Below, piece by piece: positions 48,689 through 61,036 of a DNA stretch of 64,000 nucleotides; position 1 is the first letter of the stretch, and each line of letters starts with the position of its first letter. Source of the DNA: Metaphire vulgaris (taxonomy: Eukaryota > Annelida > Clitellata > Crassiclitellata > Megascolecidae); the NCBI GenBank assembly GCA_018105865.1, contig CM030833.1, forward strand, positions 12,199,381-12,263,380, read 5' to 3'. Under the pieces are notes generated by a model, which was given only the letters and a program-made list of their open reading frames with translations, ran no database searches and had not been told where the DNA came from. The translations under genes were made by a program, and so were the position numbers.

Positions 48689-49239
48689 CTATTCTTGTGC
48701 TCGATTGTAGCTGCCTTTGATATTCTTCTTCGAATGTCGAAATTTCTTCATCTTCTTTCGGTTGCTCTTCTTTCTGACGACGATGATACTCTGAGCATTC
48801 ACTATGAGTATTCCGATTTTCTTCTTCGTTACTCCCGTCGAATTTCCTAAGCGGCGAATTATTCGATCTCGGAGCGGCGCATGTCTGATTTTCCCGGTCG
48901 CTGGTGGAAGACCATGCGACCGGCACAGTGACTATCCTCGTGCCCAGCTGAAGGCATCGGTAGGCATCGAACGCTCCCGTGTCGTCGTCGTCGTCCTCCT
49001 CCTCCTCCTCGGTCGCTCTGAGCGCCGTCTTGGTCGACTGTGCGTCGTCGAGCGCTTCTGTTGAGCGGAAACGTTGAAGCGTTGGATCTGCTGCCGATGA
49101 GGTTTTCGACGCTCAGAGCGGGCGGAAGCCGTGAAGTCTGGTTCTTATGGATGACTCGTGACGCCGGTTCAGAGTTTCTATCGGGAGAACTACTAACGCC
49201 GAACTCTGAGACCGAAGCAGTCCTGAAAGAACGATCCAT
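48689..49239 (-). CDS. Msx: Msx-type homeobox protein, N-terminal exon (one frame break)
   Basis: ATG at 49239 begins MDRSFRTASVSEFGVSSS. LPPALSVENLIGSRS near 49110 resembles the eh1-like FSV..L(I/M) repressor motif of Msx and related proteins. The exon finishes in another frame: LDDAQSTKTALRATEEEEED (48994 onward), then TGAFDAYRCLQLGTRIV and a Glu/Ser-rich stretch, ending STRI before the strong donor ATAG/GTGAGAAA at 48689 in phase 1. Phase 1 joins the AA of the next exon to make GAA ACT, so the second frame is coding at the splice. A one-base indel between about 49105 and 48995 reconciles both halves. Confidence 0.72.
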
Positions 49240-49429
49240 GACGGCGTCGAAGCTACAGAGATTTTCTCGTCAGAGATTTTAATGAACTCTGAATAATAGT
49301 CTACTTGTTTTCACTGTTTATTCCAAAGTACAACACCGTTATTCCAAGGAATCTGTCTTTTGAAAACTTGTCCACAAGCGCTAATAATTACAAAAGCCTT
49401 ATGTCTACCCAATAGAAATGTTCCACTTT

Positions 49430-49680
49430 AACCTGCTGATCTGTATAAATGGCGTTTAAATTGCCTGGTCAGACGAGTTTTCGTTGCTTCAATACGTCGA
49501 CCCGCGTCGACGGCCAGACAGAAGATGACCGTCATTGGTTATAGGCCAAAGCCAAATCAGCAACCACCCGCCAGTTGGCGACCCTGGTGGGCGTGCTTTT
49601 GGGCTACGGTTGACGTGTCTCGTAAGGGGTAATTAAATGGAAATCGACCGACATCTGCGAAACTCTGCTTCCCCCAAACA
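49430..49680 (-). promoter_or_regulatory. Putative upstream region of the Msx-type gene
   Basis: About 200-440 bp upstream of the ATG, a higher-GC block has a CCAAT box on the minus strand (ATAACCAATGAC, near 49535), AATCAGCAACC, and a TAATTA core near 49632. No TATA box can be placed confidently and the start site is unknown. Confidence 0.22.
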
Positions 49681-49689
49681 TTTTGCGCC

Positions 49690-50690
49690 TAATGATACTG
49701 ATTTATTCACTCATTCAAAGCTTCCCGTGAGAAATCAATAGCATCAAATGAAGAATTTTATTTCACAGAATAAAGTCAATGATCTTGTATATTTATATTT
49801 TTAAGCAGCCTATATACGTGTACAATGTACATGTATGCATCCGTTCGTGTAAACCGTTCATTCTATTCAGTTAGTTGATATTCGTACATGTATTTTCATT
49901 TAATTGCAAACAATCATCAAAAGCTATAGTTATGATCATAAATAATGATCATTTGGTTTCTATATATGGTGTACCCACTATTTTGAAATTCAGACTACGC
50001 CACTGTCTTTTTAAAATTCTAAAATTCTGCAAATGATTCCTGAAGTTACGTACATACCATCCATCCATCCACAAGTTCCTATTTGTACTTGAAAGAGTGG
50101 AAAATATTATACTTATCGTATTGGTACAATATTTTACAATAAAGTCATTAGCGCAATCATCCGAAATGTTTACTACGATATAATAACCTTTCCTGTAGGA
50201 TGCATCTATTATAGAGGCTTAAATAAAGGTTGTTCGGAATCATTACGTTGTTCAATACATCAGTTAATCAAATGGATCAAATCAAACCTTATTAATTTCT
50301 TAATTACCAGTTGATTCGGCTCGTCATCCGAACGCTTAAGTTGATAAATATTGAGTTAATTAATGAATCCTTAAGGGACGATTGTAGCGGATTGTTTGCA
50401 GAGCTGTTTGCGTCTCTCGATCAAATCCTTGCTTTTGATAACATGTCGAGACTCGTCGAGTAACTGAAACCACAATTCAGAACATTCCTTATCGCTAAAT
50501 TATAATAGTCGCTTTAGTTGAATCGAAAGCTGACAATTGCAACCGTTTGTTTGTGTACAATTATTATTAAAGGGCCTGTCCTGTTCGTATTAAAGCGAAA
50601 CTGCCCCTCTATATAGAGAAGGGTTTTCGGAGGGCTCCAGGATAGACGTCTCGCCATAGATTCGGCCTCACCTGGTGTGGTCGAAGACTT
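49690..50690. other. Non-coding stretch, nothing recognised
   Basis: AT-rich unique-looking DNA between the Msx upstream block and a MITE. No gene or array seen. Confidence 0.35.
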
Positions 50691-50701
50691 TGACCGGTTC
50701 A

Positions 50702-50894
50702 CAGTGGCGGCTCCAGGATTTGGCAAGTGGGAGTGGAGGGAAGGGGCGTTGGGGTGGCAACTTCTAAGCATGGTGGCCAACCATTTGTTGATAGGCATAT
50801 AGTAGTAAGCATAGGGTCCCAACAGGGATGGCCACTGGGGGCAGGCATTCAATAGGGGCACAGGCCCCGGGCTCCCCATGTGGAGCCGCCACTG
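50702..50894. mobile_element. MITE, CAGTGGCGGCTCC family
   Basis: Ends CAGTGGCGGCTCCAGGATTT and GTGGAGCCGCCACTG, flanked by CCGGTTCA and CCGGTTCG (7 of 8). The interior matches three other copies in the window. Confidence 0.85.
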
Positions 50895-50899
50895 CCGGT

Positions 50900-52440
50900 T
50901 CGTCGCAAAACGTATAAAGCGAAACTCACGATGGCTTTCGAAATAAGCTACAACTAGGTAAAGTGTAATATTTCTAAATTAAAGTGACCTGAACCACGAA
51001 CTCTGTCAGTTGACTAATCGCCGGATCAGACGTAACAGGCGCTGAATTATCGGTCCTGACTATTGGCCTATGAGCAAATAGCAATTGCCTTTTACATTTG
51101 CCTTTTCCTATAGTAAGATTTTAAAAGAGACGGAAGGAATTAAAAGTCGAAAAGACAATGTTCTGGCAAATCTCTCGAACATATTGGCCCGTAAAAGCCA
51201 TTAAGAACAACGATAAAGGACCGTGATCAACATTATTGTAGGCTAATACAGAGAAATATACTAGAACATCTCTTTCCGTATTTCCACATGCAAGTAGTAG
51301 GTAGACCGGCTACTCGAAGATTGGAATGATACAGACTTCTGCAAATGCGCAAACGACCCTGTTTAGTTGCCCCAGTATTAATTTTGAGAATACTTGGCAG
51401 CACAGTCTAAGTATTTCTTAAGGGTTCTGATCGTGGTGCTGGATACTTGACAGTATTTTCCATTACGAAATTCAAGTACCGTAATTCATTTTCAGAATTG
51501 ATCGTCCACCATCTTCTGCCGTCAGTTCATAAATCATTCACTAGAGGGTGATAATTAATATGCCTTTGAAATGTGTGGGCTTTAGTCCAAAGGGACGCCG
51601 CAAAAGGGCAGCAATTTCACCACTCCTCCCAGCTCCTCCCTTCCTCCCTCCGAGTCCCTCCGAGTCCGTCGGCGCCGCGGTGGCTAGGATCAAAAGAAGG
51701 TGGGCTGGTGGGGTAGCACCTAATGACCCGTTTCACCGGACTGCCATTAGGCTACTCAGATTTTCCGAAAGGCTTGACCATCAATTTCAGTGATTTGTTC
51801 AATATGCCCTAAGATAAGTTTTCACTTATTAGGGCCAACCAACAATCGTCCTCATAGGCCTACTTAAAACTTTAAAATGGCTTTGACTTCAATATTTCCT
51901 TTTCTGCTCCTATCAAACTAATTATATTAGGCATACAGTAACGCATGGTCAATAAATTAAATTGAAATTACTGTGCACTATTATTAATTTATTGGAATGC
52001 CCAGCTATTTCGATAAATTTTAGGCTACAGTCCCGTATGTTAATGACACACTTGAAAACCCGAAGAGAAAGAACGGAACGGAGCGGTAGGCCTACTTGTC
52101 AATTCTTTGATCGACAGTAATTTATTATATACCCATAGGAGTTTTAGAATAAGCAGACTCTAGCACGCCGACACTTGAGCCCAGAGCGCTTGCTTTACGA
52201 TACCATGAACCCTGCAGACGTATAAAACAACGTAGCCTATTAGCCAGCGATGGATTCTATCCTATTCCACATGACAATTTATATAGCGAGGACCAGAGTC
52301 AGAGGAGCTTTACGTGGAACAATCGTACGAGATTTCAGATCTGCCTGAGCCCTCTAGGGACAGGTCCGATAATGAGATTAATTATTAGTAACAACTTTTG
52401 GACAAAGAATTCCGCCTGGCGTGTAATTAAAGGGGCTGCT
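50900..52440. other. Non-coding stretch, nothing recognised
   Basis: No gene or delimited element seen. A partial MITE-like fragment (GGACGCCGCAAAAGGGCAGC with CCTCCCTCCGAG) lies near 51590-51665. Confidence 0.35.
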
Positions 52441-52449
52441 TATGGAGAA

Positions 52450-52664
52450 GCTGTTCTGCTGCTGCTGCTGCTGCTGCTGCACCACACCACCACCACTGCT
52501 GCACCACCACCACACCTGCACCACTGCACCACCACCACCACCACCACCTGCTGCTGCTGCACCACCACCAGCACCACCTGCTGCTGCACCACCACTGCTG
52601 CTGCTGCTGCACCACCACCACCACCACCACCACCACCACCACCACCACCACTGCTGCCACTGCC

Positions 52665-52702
<38 letters not shown>

Positions 52703-52749
52703 ACTGCTGCTGCTGCTGCTGGTTCAAAACGGTCAAGGAACCGTAGTCT

Positions 52750-52816
<67 letters not shown>
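52450..52816 (+). repeat. Compound (CTG)n(CAC)n then (TAA)n array
   Basis: Blocks of CTG and CAC alternate from 52450 to about 52725, followed by a TAA array at about 52751-52816. Poly-residue ORFs in all frames are artefacts. Confidence 0.93.
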
Positions 52817-52818
<2 letters not shown>

Positions 52819-53658
52819 TTAAAAATAATAATATACATGCAGCAACAATTATAATGCTCCCAATGGCCCAACCAGACCACATTGCTTAGAATGAAAGAGA
52901 GCGCTATATAAATCAAACCGATTACATTAGACCAAATATTGATGTGCACTAGTTTTACCCTTGTTATTATAGATCAGTGGTTAGCAGTCAGAAAGTAACT
53001 GATAGGCCCTATAGTATCTTTAGGACAATGTTCTCATTGCATGCCTTAGTGAATTAATACAAGTATATTTATTTTATCTTAGAAGACAACTGAAGGAAAT
53101 TCGAGATGTTTTGCTCTAGCGGTGCCTTTGATCAAGCGACGACTTAGGTCAATTCAAGATTAGATTTGGTTCAAAAGTAGACTAAGTACTTGATAATTAA
53201 CTAGTACCTTTTAAACCTAATTAGCTTCTTGAAGTCGACAAGCGAGTGTGCTTCTGTATGTCTTGCAGTGCGCAGTGAAGCCGACACCTAAAATCCATGT
53301 TTTTATTTTATTTTTTAGATACTAAAACCTGATCTTGGTTCGACTACAAAAAACTCTACAAGATCCAATAAAAATTCCAGTCTCATTACAATGACACGAA
53401 ATTAATTATATATAAGTTCAACTTTTAAAAAACATCCAGTTAGTTTTGCTTCAAACTTGGGCACTGGCAAACACCGTCGTCATGTCACTAGTATAGCGTA
53501 ACTAACAATCTAAGTGTTAGATAGTACAGTACATATCAGGGCACAATTACTGTTCAACACACAACACGTGATTCAGACCTAAACGTTGACAGTTCAGGGG
53601 GTCAGAGTCGCTCAAATTCGACCGTTTCATTCGAAGCAGAACCTCACATGAATCCAGG

Positions 53659-53825
53659 CAGGGTTTAATCTAGGCCGTTTCCGGAGGGGAAAATTGCCTC
53701 TTTCCCCCCGGAAAATTCAAATTCCCCCGGAAATTTTGGCATACTACTAACAGCAGCCCCTAGCAGAATTCCCCCGGCTTTGTCAGTTTCCCCCGGAGTC
53801 CAGGAGTCTAGATTCATAAACACTG
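53659..53825. mobile_element. MITE related to the CAGTGTTTATTCTAG family
   Basis: Left end CAGGGTTTAATCTAGGCCG, right end TAGATTCATAAACACTG; perfect 8-bp TSD AATCCAGG (53651-53658, 53826-53833). It lies 20 bp left of the CGG array. Confidence 0.82.
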
Positions 53826-53844
53826 AATCCAGGACATTCCCCTT

Positions 53845-54095
<251 letters not shown>

Positions 54096-54099
54096 TTGA

Positions 54100-54361
54100 T
54101 GTGAAGACGATTCGGATCATTCATAATTCATCCGCAAGCGATCTGATGTCGCAGACTTTCCTCGTCTCGTGAGTAATCTTCGCCGAGAGGCCAAATCCTC
54201 TTTGCCCGTTGGTATTCGTGAGGTCCTCTCTGCCCTTAAACAACTGGGACTCGAATTAAGACCTCTGATTTCCTGCCAAGGACCTCTAAGAGTAATTAAT
54301 GAAATGTAGGTTCCCATTTATAATACACTATAGACCTAATATTAATGCTCTTTCTCTCACG

Positions 54362-54394
<33 letters not shown>

Positions 54395-55014
54395 CACGCG
54401 TGTGTGTGACTCCCTTCTCACTTCTATAAAATGTTTATCGCAAATAAACCGTCTCCAAGGCCTAATCTCATAATTAGGCTATAATTGGGCGTTAGTTTGA
54501 AGCTGGATTTGAGGCGTCGGCAGATTAATGATTGAATTAGAGATCGTTCTTTGGCGACAGACGTGGACGTGTCCCAACTGACAGGCAACACGTGATCAGT
54601 GAAGCGTCAACCTAATTGACGCTGTCCAGACGCTTCATTGCAGTCGACTGTGAATCCAATGAATGTGGAGCGGGACCAGCATCCTTCTAAGTCCATGCGT
54701 AATTATAATCAAATGAAGATGATTTAGGATTTAGAGCAGCAACAGGTTGCTTATTGCCTTTGAGTGAGGCAGTCAATTTCATACAGTCAATTATTTCGGA
54801 TCTAGAATTCTCGGGAGATGGTAATCATTCAAATTGTCGTCTGCTTTCGAAAGAATAGAATTCCTGTTCATATATCCGAGTCATCTAACAATATTCGTTA
54901 ATTAACTGTCGCTTGATATTGGGTCGATTCAACAAGGCAGCCAGACTACCTCTACCTTTCTCTAACTCTGTCTGCCTCTCTCTCTCTGTCTGTCTGTCTG
55001 TCTGTCTGTCTCTT

Positions 55015-55062
<48 letters not shown>

Positions 55063-55740
55063 GCCATCTGAATTTGTTCATAGGGACGGTGACGAAGAGC
55101 AAGCACAGCGAGCGTAAGAATATCGTAAATTTATCGGATTATGTAGAAAATTGCAGGCCTAGTATCTTTGCATTTCTTAATACAATAAGGGTCTACGTCA
55201 GTGTGTCCCAGTCATTTTACCCACTTGCATAGGGGGCCTGTAAAGCTGTAACCCTGGCCTTGACAAATTTCGCCTTGACCTATCTTCTCTCATTTTTAAA
55301 TCTCTTTCATTTGCCAAACTGACTGCTGATTCTATAGTCAATTCGGTTTAGGTTTTGTTTCCAAGTCATTGTCCAAGTCTTTGTGTCGTGACTACTGACT
55401 ACTCGAATATGTTCTTTCGTAGACAATCTCTATACTTTTCCTTCTTCAAAAGCGGTGCTTCGTTTCTGTATCTGTTTCATTTCCCGTTCGCGTCTCTCTC
55501 TTTCAGTCCATTCACTTTTAGGGCTCCTCTCAACCATTTCATCGCAAAAACTCTAAAGCGTCTTTTATCTTCATTTCCGAATGCTAGCGATTCATGCTCC
55601 CTTAGCAGGCCTACTTCCGTAAAGGATTTGTAGAGAACATGATTAGCGCAGTTATATGGGGAGGGCGGCAAGTTTTCCTCCTTTTCGAACTAAGACTGGT
55701 CGTGAGATTTGTGCAAAACCGAGGTTAAATTTGTATGGGA
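54100..55740. other. Non-coding stretch with short arrays and a unique block
   Basis: TA/TG repeats at 54361-54410 and (CTGT)n(CT)n at about 54986-55058. The block 54440-54700 is unique and homeobox-site rich. No gene seen. Confidence 0.4.
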
Positions 55741-55747
55741 GATGATA

Positions 55748-56152
55748 GGGTCTGTCCATTCATTATGTAAACAATTTTGGGACAATTTTTGACCCCTCCC
55801 TTGTCAACAACTGTCAACCTTCAGTGACCTCCCTATAATTATGTTAAAAACTTTTGACCACCCCTAAGATCAGTGACAGGTCCCCTAAAAGTTTTTAAGG
55901 CTATTATTTTTGTGCAGTGATGACCTTTCCTCCACTTTTTTGCTCATCGAATGTCAAAATGAGTATTTTTGCTCGTCAGGTTTTCTTCGTTGTATTAAAC
56001 AGTATTCCATGAAATTTCCTATTTTTTGATTATTTGTTAAAAGTGAAATAATTGTTGACGCTAACTTCTCTTCACCCCTTCCCCATGTAAAAACTGTCAA
56101 AATTGTTCAAACCCTCCCTCTGATTTTGTTGACGCAATTAATGGACAGCCCC
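55748..56152. mobile_element. MITE with GGG(T/G)CTGTCCATT ends
   Basis: Left end GGGTCTGTCCATTCATTATG, right end AATTAATGGACAGCCCC. ATA on both sides is a possible 3-bp target duplication, as in PIF/Harbinger elements. Contains TTTTTTGCTC core variants near 55937 and 55967. Confidence 0.6.
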
Positions 56153-56159
56153 ATATAGG

Positions 56160-57410
56160 AGTGATTGCCAATAAGTTGTCATGCAGTCCTTGCAAAATTG
56201 TATCAAAACTCTTAGATATGGACAAATATCAACTTGCTCTAAAAGCTCTCGAATCTGCAGTGTGGCTCTGTTCCAATTTCTGTCGAGAAACACACGATGC
56301 TCCCATGGACCAGGGGTTGTCCAATCTTTTTGTTCTGGTGGTCATTCGGCTGTTTTGAAAACAAATCGCGGGCCTTAGGTCATCAAAATAAAAACGGGGG
56401 CTGTAATGTTAGATGCAATATCTCAAGTATCATACATATGCAGTTAAAAAACTTGGTACTGCTGAAGGATTGTATGCATGTCTGCATCTCCTGGCGACGC
56501 CATTCTGTTCGGCTGCGGTTCTTTGCAACGTCCAGACAGGAAAATACTCTCATACTATGTAGGGATTGTAGGCTGTGCCAAACATAATTGAGACCATTTT
56601 TAGCACAGCGTTGCAAATTTGAAAAACCATATAATGAAGCATAGTGTTTGAAAAGGTCAAGCAAAGGCAAAGCGTTGAATTTCGTGTGTAGGCGGCCACC
56701 AGGCTGCAACCGAATAAGATACATCTGCATATTAGCCTACAAAAAGAACTTTTTTCACGTCGCATGCAAGTGGCATCTTAAACAACTCCAGACCAGAGTA
56801 ATGGGGTTGAATTTCAGCCAATCTGCTGCTGTCAGCTACTCACCGATTAGCTGCTTACGGATTTTAGCATTAGGCCTTTGACTGTTGACACCGAAGAAAC
56901 CCGAATGTTCAGAACAGGAAAATGCGAGTACTCTTTCTGTTGCCGTTGTATGGAGCACAAGCACAATTTGGACTTGAAAGCCTTAACGTGCTCCAGTGAT
57001 TACAGTACAATATTGTATGTACATGTATATACGCGAAATGCAAGATCGCACAACCAGTGTGGGATCACTTGTTTTTAGAACAGAGCGATCCTTCATTTCC
57101 ACAAACATTTTGATATCTTTTTTCAGGTGCTAGAATCGTGTCAACATTTTCGAAGTTGAAATCTTAGTTTCAATGTAAAAGAATTCGGGTGTTTTATTTT
57201 TGAATTTTTACGCTGTGAAGATATGTCATAAAATTGCAACTTTCATGAAATGTTGCGTTAAAAGTTTAAAGCTTTCTGCCAAATTTCCCGCAAGAGCATT
57301 TCAGTTTCAAGCTTTTTTAATTAAGAGAGGACCACGACGACTCTTTCGAGGATTCGATTAAGCATTTACCAGTCATTGTGCCGTCTAATTTCCTTCACAC
57401 GGACTTCGGA
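56160..57410. other. Non-coding stretch
   Basis: A hAT-like left end (CAGGGGTTGTCCAATC) at about 56310, with CGCGGGCC near 56367, is not matched by a clear right end. Overlapping ORFs at 56161-56765 on both strands show no recognisable domain. Confidence 0.35.
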
Positions 57411-57417
57411 TTACTAT

Positions 57418-57613
57418 CATGGGCGTCCGAAGGGGGGTGCAATGGGGTGCAATTGCACCCCGTGAAAAAATTGTGAAGCTATGAAAAACATAAAATTACT
57501 TGTTTGTTTCGTCACAAAACCCTGTTTTGCACCCCTCTGGAAAATATTTTCATTTCTTTCGTTACAAGACCTTGTTTTGCACCTCCCTGGAAAAATTTCT
57601 GCGGACGCCCATG
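57418..57613. mobile_element. 196-bp MITE, CATGGGCGTCCG ends
   Basis: Perfect inverted CATGGGCGTCCG / CGGACGCCCATG ends and perfect 8-bp TSD ATTACTAT (57410-57417, 57614-57621). The best-preserved copy of this family in the window. Confidence 0.9.
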
Positions 57614-57639
57614 ATTACTATGGATTTTACCTAGATTGA

Positions 57640-57720
57640 GCGCTCGTGAATAAGCCGGTGCACTGCGCCAAGCTTTCGGGCAGCGCTATAGAAATTTCGT
57701 TTTACCTGCTTACTTATTTA
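57640..57720 (+). mobile_element. LINE 3' tail fragment
   Basis: GCAGCGCTATAGAAATTTCG followed by CTGCTTACTTATT, the same terminal signal as the 39.3 kb LINE end. Confidence 0.5.
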
Positions 57721-58355
57721 CGCTTTTAAAGGTTAATGAAAAAATTCTGCTTAAAGGCGTTCTATGCTGTAGGACCCTCCACCCTCCCACCCTCCACCAA
57801 AAACCTGACTGTCCATGACTTTGGCAACATTTCACGAAAACATTCTAAACGATTGGCAACAACAATACATTGTAAATAGATACGTCGTCACTGACAGACT
57901 GCATTGCGATTCAGCACAAAATAAAATCGTACGGAGCTGCAAGATATCATTATATACGCAATTTAATTGCCGAAACCAAGCATACAGTAGATTCGTTACA
58001 CAATCCATCTCATTTTAAGGAATTTTGTGGGACTGAACGGAGACTAATCGAAAGTTCAACGGAAGGGAAACTTCGACGCATTGACGCCAACCAAGACTTT
58101 TATACCAGTTGTTGTTATCTCCACGAATGCCATTTTTCAAAATTCTAATCGATTTACAAAAGATTGGACGGTAATGCATCAGTAAGTCAGAATCAAAACC
58201 ATCACGAAACTAGATTCTTTCTTTCGCTTAGCAAAAGCAGAGAACGAATCACGAAACTTAATTTTTACGAAGCGCACTTTCACCCATCTGCAGATATTTC
58301 TCCGGAAGAATATCTCGCCAATAGTGTGAACCTTAATCACGACGAAGGTCAAGTC

Positions 58356-59166
58356 CTACGACTGACATCGAAGGTCAAGAAACTCCTGCATCAGCGGTTG
58401 AATTCCATCCGGATTGACCTTGAGCAAGACTAGCGAATGTTCTTCGTTGAGGTTGCGGACATCGGTCAGTTTCAGGAGCATCTTCGGGAAGAGAACTCTT
58501 GCCACCGACGACGGATTTATCGACTCCAGGTATCTCTTCAGCAGGGAACAGTGCCGCTCCTGCTGCAGCGCTATCAAACTTCGATCAGCCAGGTTATCGC
58601 GATCCGGCGAGAACAGCGCGATCACCAACAGAAGGATCATCGCCGTTTCGTCGACGTTAAGATCCAAGGTCAGCGACCGGACGAACTTCATGTGGTGCTC
58701 GAACAGTCCGGTCCCCGTCTCCGCGTTCTCCAGCTGGTCGATCCGCAACGCCTTCGTCTCCTCCTCGTCGAGCGGATCGAGAAAGTGCTGTTTGTCCTTG
58801 TCGAAGGTCAGCACCGATCGCAGAATGAGAAGCTCGATGCTGCCTCCCTTCAGAAGGTGGATCTGGTCCTGGTAGGACACGGACCGGAACGACTGGAGCC
58901 GCTTTGCCATCGCGATGACGCGTCGCACGCTCAGCTCGGCGATGTTGACCAGGTCCGAGAGGTTGTTGGCGTGCTGGCGGGGAGGGTCGTGGTCGACGTT
59001 GACCCGCAGCGATTCGCGGTACGCGGTGACTAGGTCCTGGATGGCCGAGGCGTCTTCGTCGCTCAGGGGCGCTGCGTCGGAGGTGACGTGCGACTGACTG
59101 GGAACGGTCACGGAATTCGAAGAAGACGATTGACTTCTTATCGTCTCCTTTGCCGACTTCTTTACC
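58356..59166 (-). CDS. HR96/NR1J-type nuclear receptor, ligand-binding-domain exon
   Basis: Acceptor CGGTTGTTAG before 59166; the first base completes the split Lys codon of the previous exon. It encodes residues 213-482: a Ser-rich hinge, then the ligand-binding domain. The family signature lies at about residues 303-325 (RLQSFRSVSYQDQIHLLKGG, then SIELLILRS), containing the conserved DQ..LLK of helices 3-5. The C-terminus PLMQEFLDL (residues 470-478) is a clear AF-2 helix 12 (core LMQEFL), and the stop TAG is at 58358-58356. Ligands for this branch are xenobiotics or sterol-like molecules by family knowledge, not by sequence here. No frame breaks. Confidence 0.92.
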
Positions 59167-59397
59167 CTAACAACCGGTTGAATTGCGAAAAAGCTCCAAT
59201 AATGACAACAATAATACAGTAATCCAATCATTATACAATCAATCATAGCGTTTGCTGGTCAACTGATTAAGAAATTTGATAAAGCAATTTCGAAAATATT
59301 AACCGGCTTAAGTTTCTTCAGCACCACCACCGCACCACCACCGCCAAAAAATTCACGCCGCATCGCTTAATCGTTTTGCAGAGGAAATTCTGCCGCT

Positions 59398-59681
59398 CAC
59401 TCCATGGCGTAGCGTGCACCTTTGCCGCCCGCCTATGGCTCATTGCTAATCCGTCCCCCGCCCCCAAATGCATTCATATAAGAGGCGGATCTATGGTGTC
59501 TTCCAAAAATGTTTATATTTAAAATGTTGCCGCCCATTCTAGGCAATTAAAAATTTCCGTCGCCTTCACTGAAAATCACCCGACAAGCAAAAACGGTCGT
59601 CGCTCTTCATTTGCCGCCCCTTCATGTGTGCCGCCCATGCATGGCTAAAGCCATACTAGCCATTGGAACGCTACGCCACTG
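59398..59681. mobile_element. MITE, CAGTGGCGTAGC family, in intron 2 of the receptor
   Basis: Right end ACGCTACGCCACTG; left end CACTCCATGGCGTAGCGT, matching after a small insertion. Perfect 8-bp TSD CTGCCGCT (59390-59397, 59682-59689). Contains the minus-orientation core GACAAGCAAAAACGGTCGTC. Confidence 0.8.
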
Positions 59682-60081
59682 CTGCCGCTATCGTCCGAAT
59701 ATTCTGGTTATTATTTCCATAAAGATCAGCGCATTTAGTGTACAATGGATGGAACACGCCCTCTCAGAGAAGGCCCAAGGACGATGGTTTGACGACACCA
59801 GGGAGTGAATCGGATTAAATTTTGGGGAGGCGATTCATGCTGCCACATGCCAGACCGTCAACACTGACAAGAGGATCGTTTCGGCAAGTTGCTGGTCACG
59901 ACGGTTCCTGGGGGCTGATGGTGATGATGATGATGATGATTTCGTGTACAAGATGATTAAAATGATAGAGAGCATAAAAAATCAGCAGCACCATGATGAC
60001 GACGACGACGACAACGACGGACATCACAAGTCGAAGAAGATGACTAAGGTATTCTGGAACGTCAGTATTTTAAGACTTTAC

Positions 60082-60260
60082 TTGACAAGCGATCGGTTTC
60101 CATCTATCTTCTGTCGTTTCGTTCTCCGTTCGTCTTCGGTTAGTATGTACTCGCGACGCATTCCGATTAAGAAGCACTTGTTGAGACGGCATCGTTTGCA
60201 AACACGCCGATTGCATAGAGTCATCACACACTGGCCGTCGTAACAGCACTTGAAATGGTC
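60082..60260 (-). CDS. HR96/NR1J-type nuclear receptor, second zinc finger exon
   Basis: Acceptor GTTTTTCTCTGCTTAG before 60260 and donor GTCAA/GTAAAG after 60082 (phase 2). It starts DHFKCCYDGQCVMTLCNRRV and continues CKRCRLNKCFLIGMRREYIL. The second zinc module has the C-x5-C-x9-C-x2-C spacing, followed by the C-terminal extension GM. The split of the two zinc fingers at this intron is common among nuclear receptors. Confidence 0.93.
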
Positions 60261-60809
60261 CTAAGCAGAGAAAAACAGTTCCTAATTATTACTGTACGCT
60301 GGACGACGTCACACAAATGGTTTCGAAACCGCATATCTTTACTAATTAAGATGTACAGAATACTACGAAAGTTACTGTACTCCAAAATTTATTTGTCAAT
60401 CTGCTCTTGTTTATGAGAGACAGGCATAGATACAGTAGTTGAGTATGAAAGCTACAGTCTGCATTCAGTAGATAGGTTAACATTTCGCAATTGTGCTGTG
60501 TTTCTAGTTACAGATCGCAACATATTGCGCCTTTTGCATCATTCGCCATACACATCACCCTGTAGGTATTTTTACATCATTGTCTGTTGCGGTGTTTCTC
60601 AAACTGCGTGCAGTGATATACACAGGTGAGTCGCGAGAAATAGTTTAAGTCAAAAATATTTTATAATACAGTAAACATGACTGCACGATTTCTACGGTAC
60701 GATTGCAAAAATGTAGAAATGTCGCGGTGACTTCATTTCGCACTCGTCATGATCTACTGGAGCCTCGTTTCAGAAAAGAAAATGCTCTTGTGTTCTGATC
60801 CAATGTCGA

Positions 60810-61036
60810 CAGTGGCGTAGCAATATGCTCGGGGGCCCTTGGCGAAAAACGGGCAGGGGGCCCTTTCCAGAGTCGATCTGACAAGTCTGCGAAAAATGTT
60901 AACGACCTTTTTTTGCTCGTCGGTCTTTCGATCTGACAATTTGCCAAACAATTTTTTTTGATCGGGTCGTGGGCCCTTTGCAGGTCGGGGGCCCTTGGCA
61001 TTTGGCCAGGTTGTCCACATGGCTGCTACACCTCTG
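60810..61036. mobile_element. MITE, CAGTGGCGTAGC family, in intron 1 of the receptor
   Basis: Left end CAGTGGCGTAGC, right end GCTGCTACACCTCTG; perfect 8-bp TSD AATGTCGA (60802-60809, 61037-61044). Contains the CCTTTTTTTGCTCGTCGG core near 60903. Confidence 0.85.

Noticed and set aside
56161..56765. Cluster of overlapping ORFs on both strands
   Set aside because: None exceeds 115 codons and none shows a domain or splice pattern; partly overlaps a hAT-like end.
58437..59033. 198-residue plus-strand ORF
   Set aside because: Antisense shadow of the nuclear-receptor ligand-binding exon.
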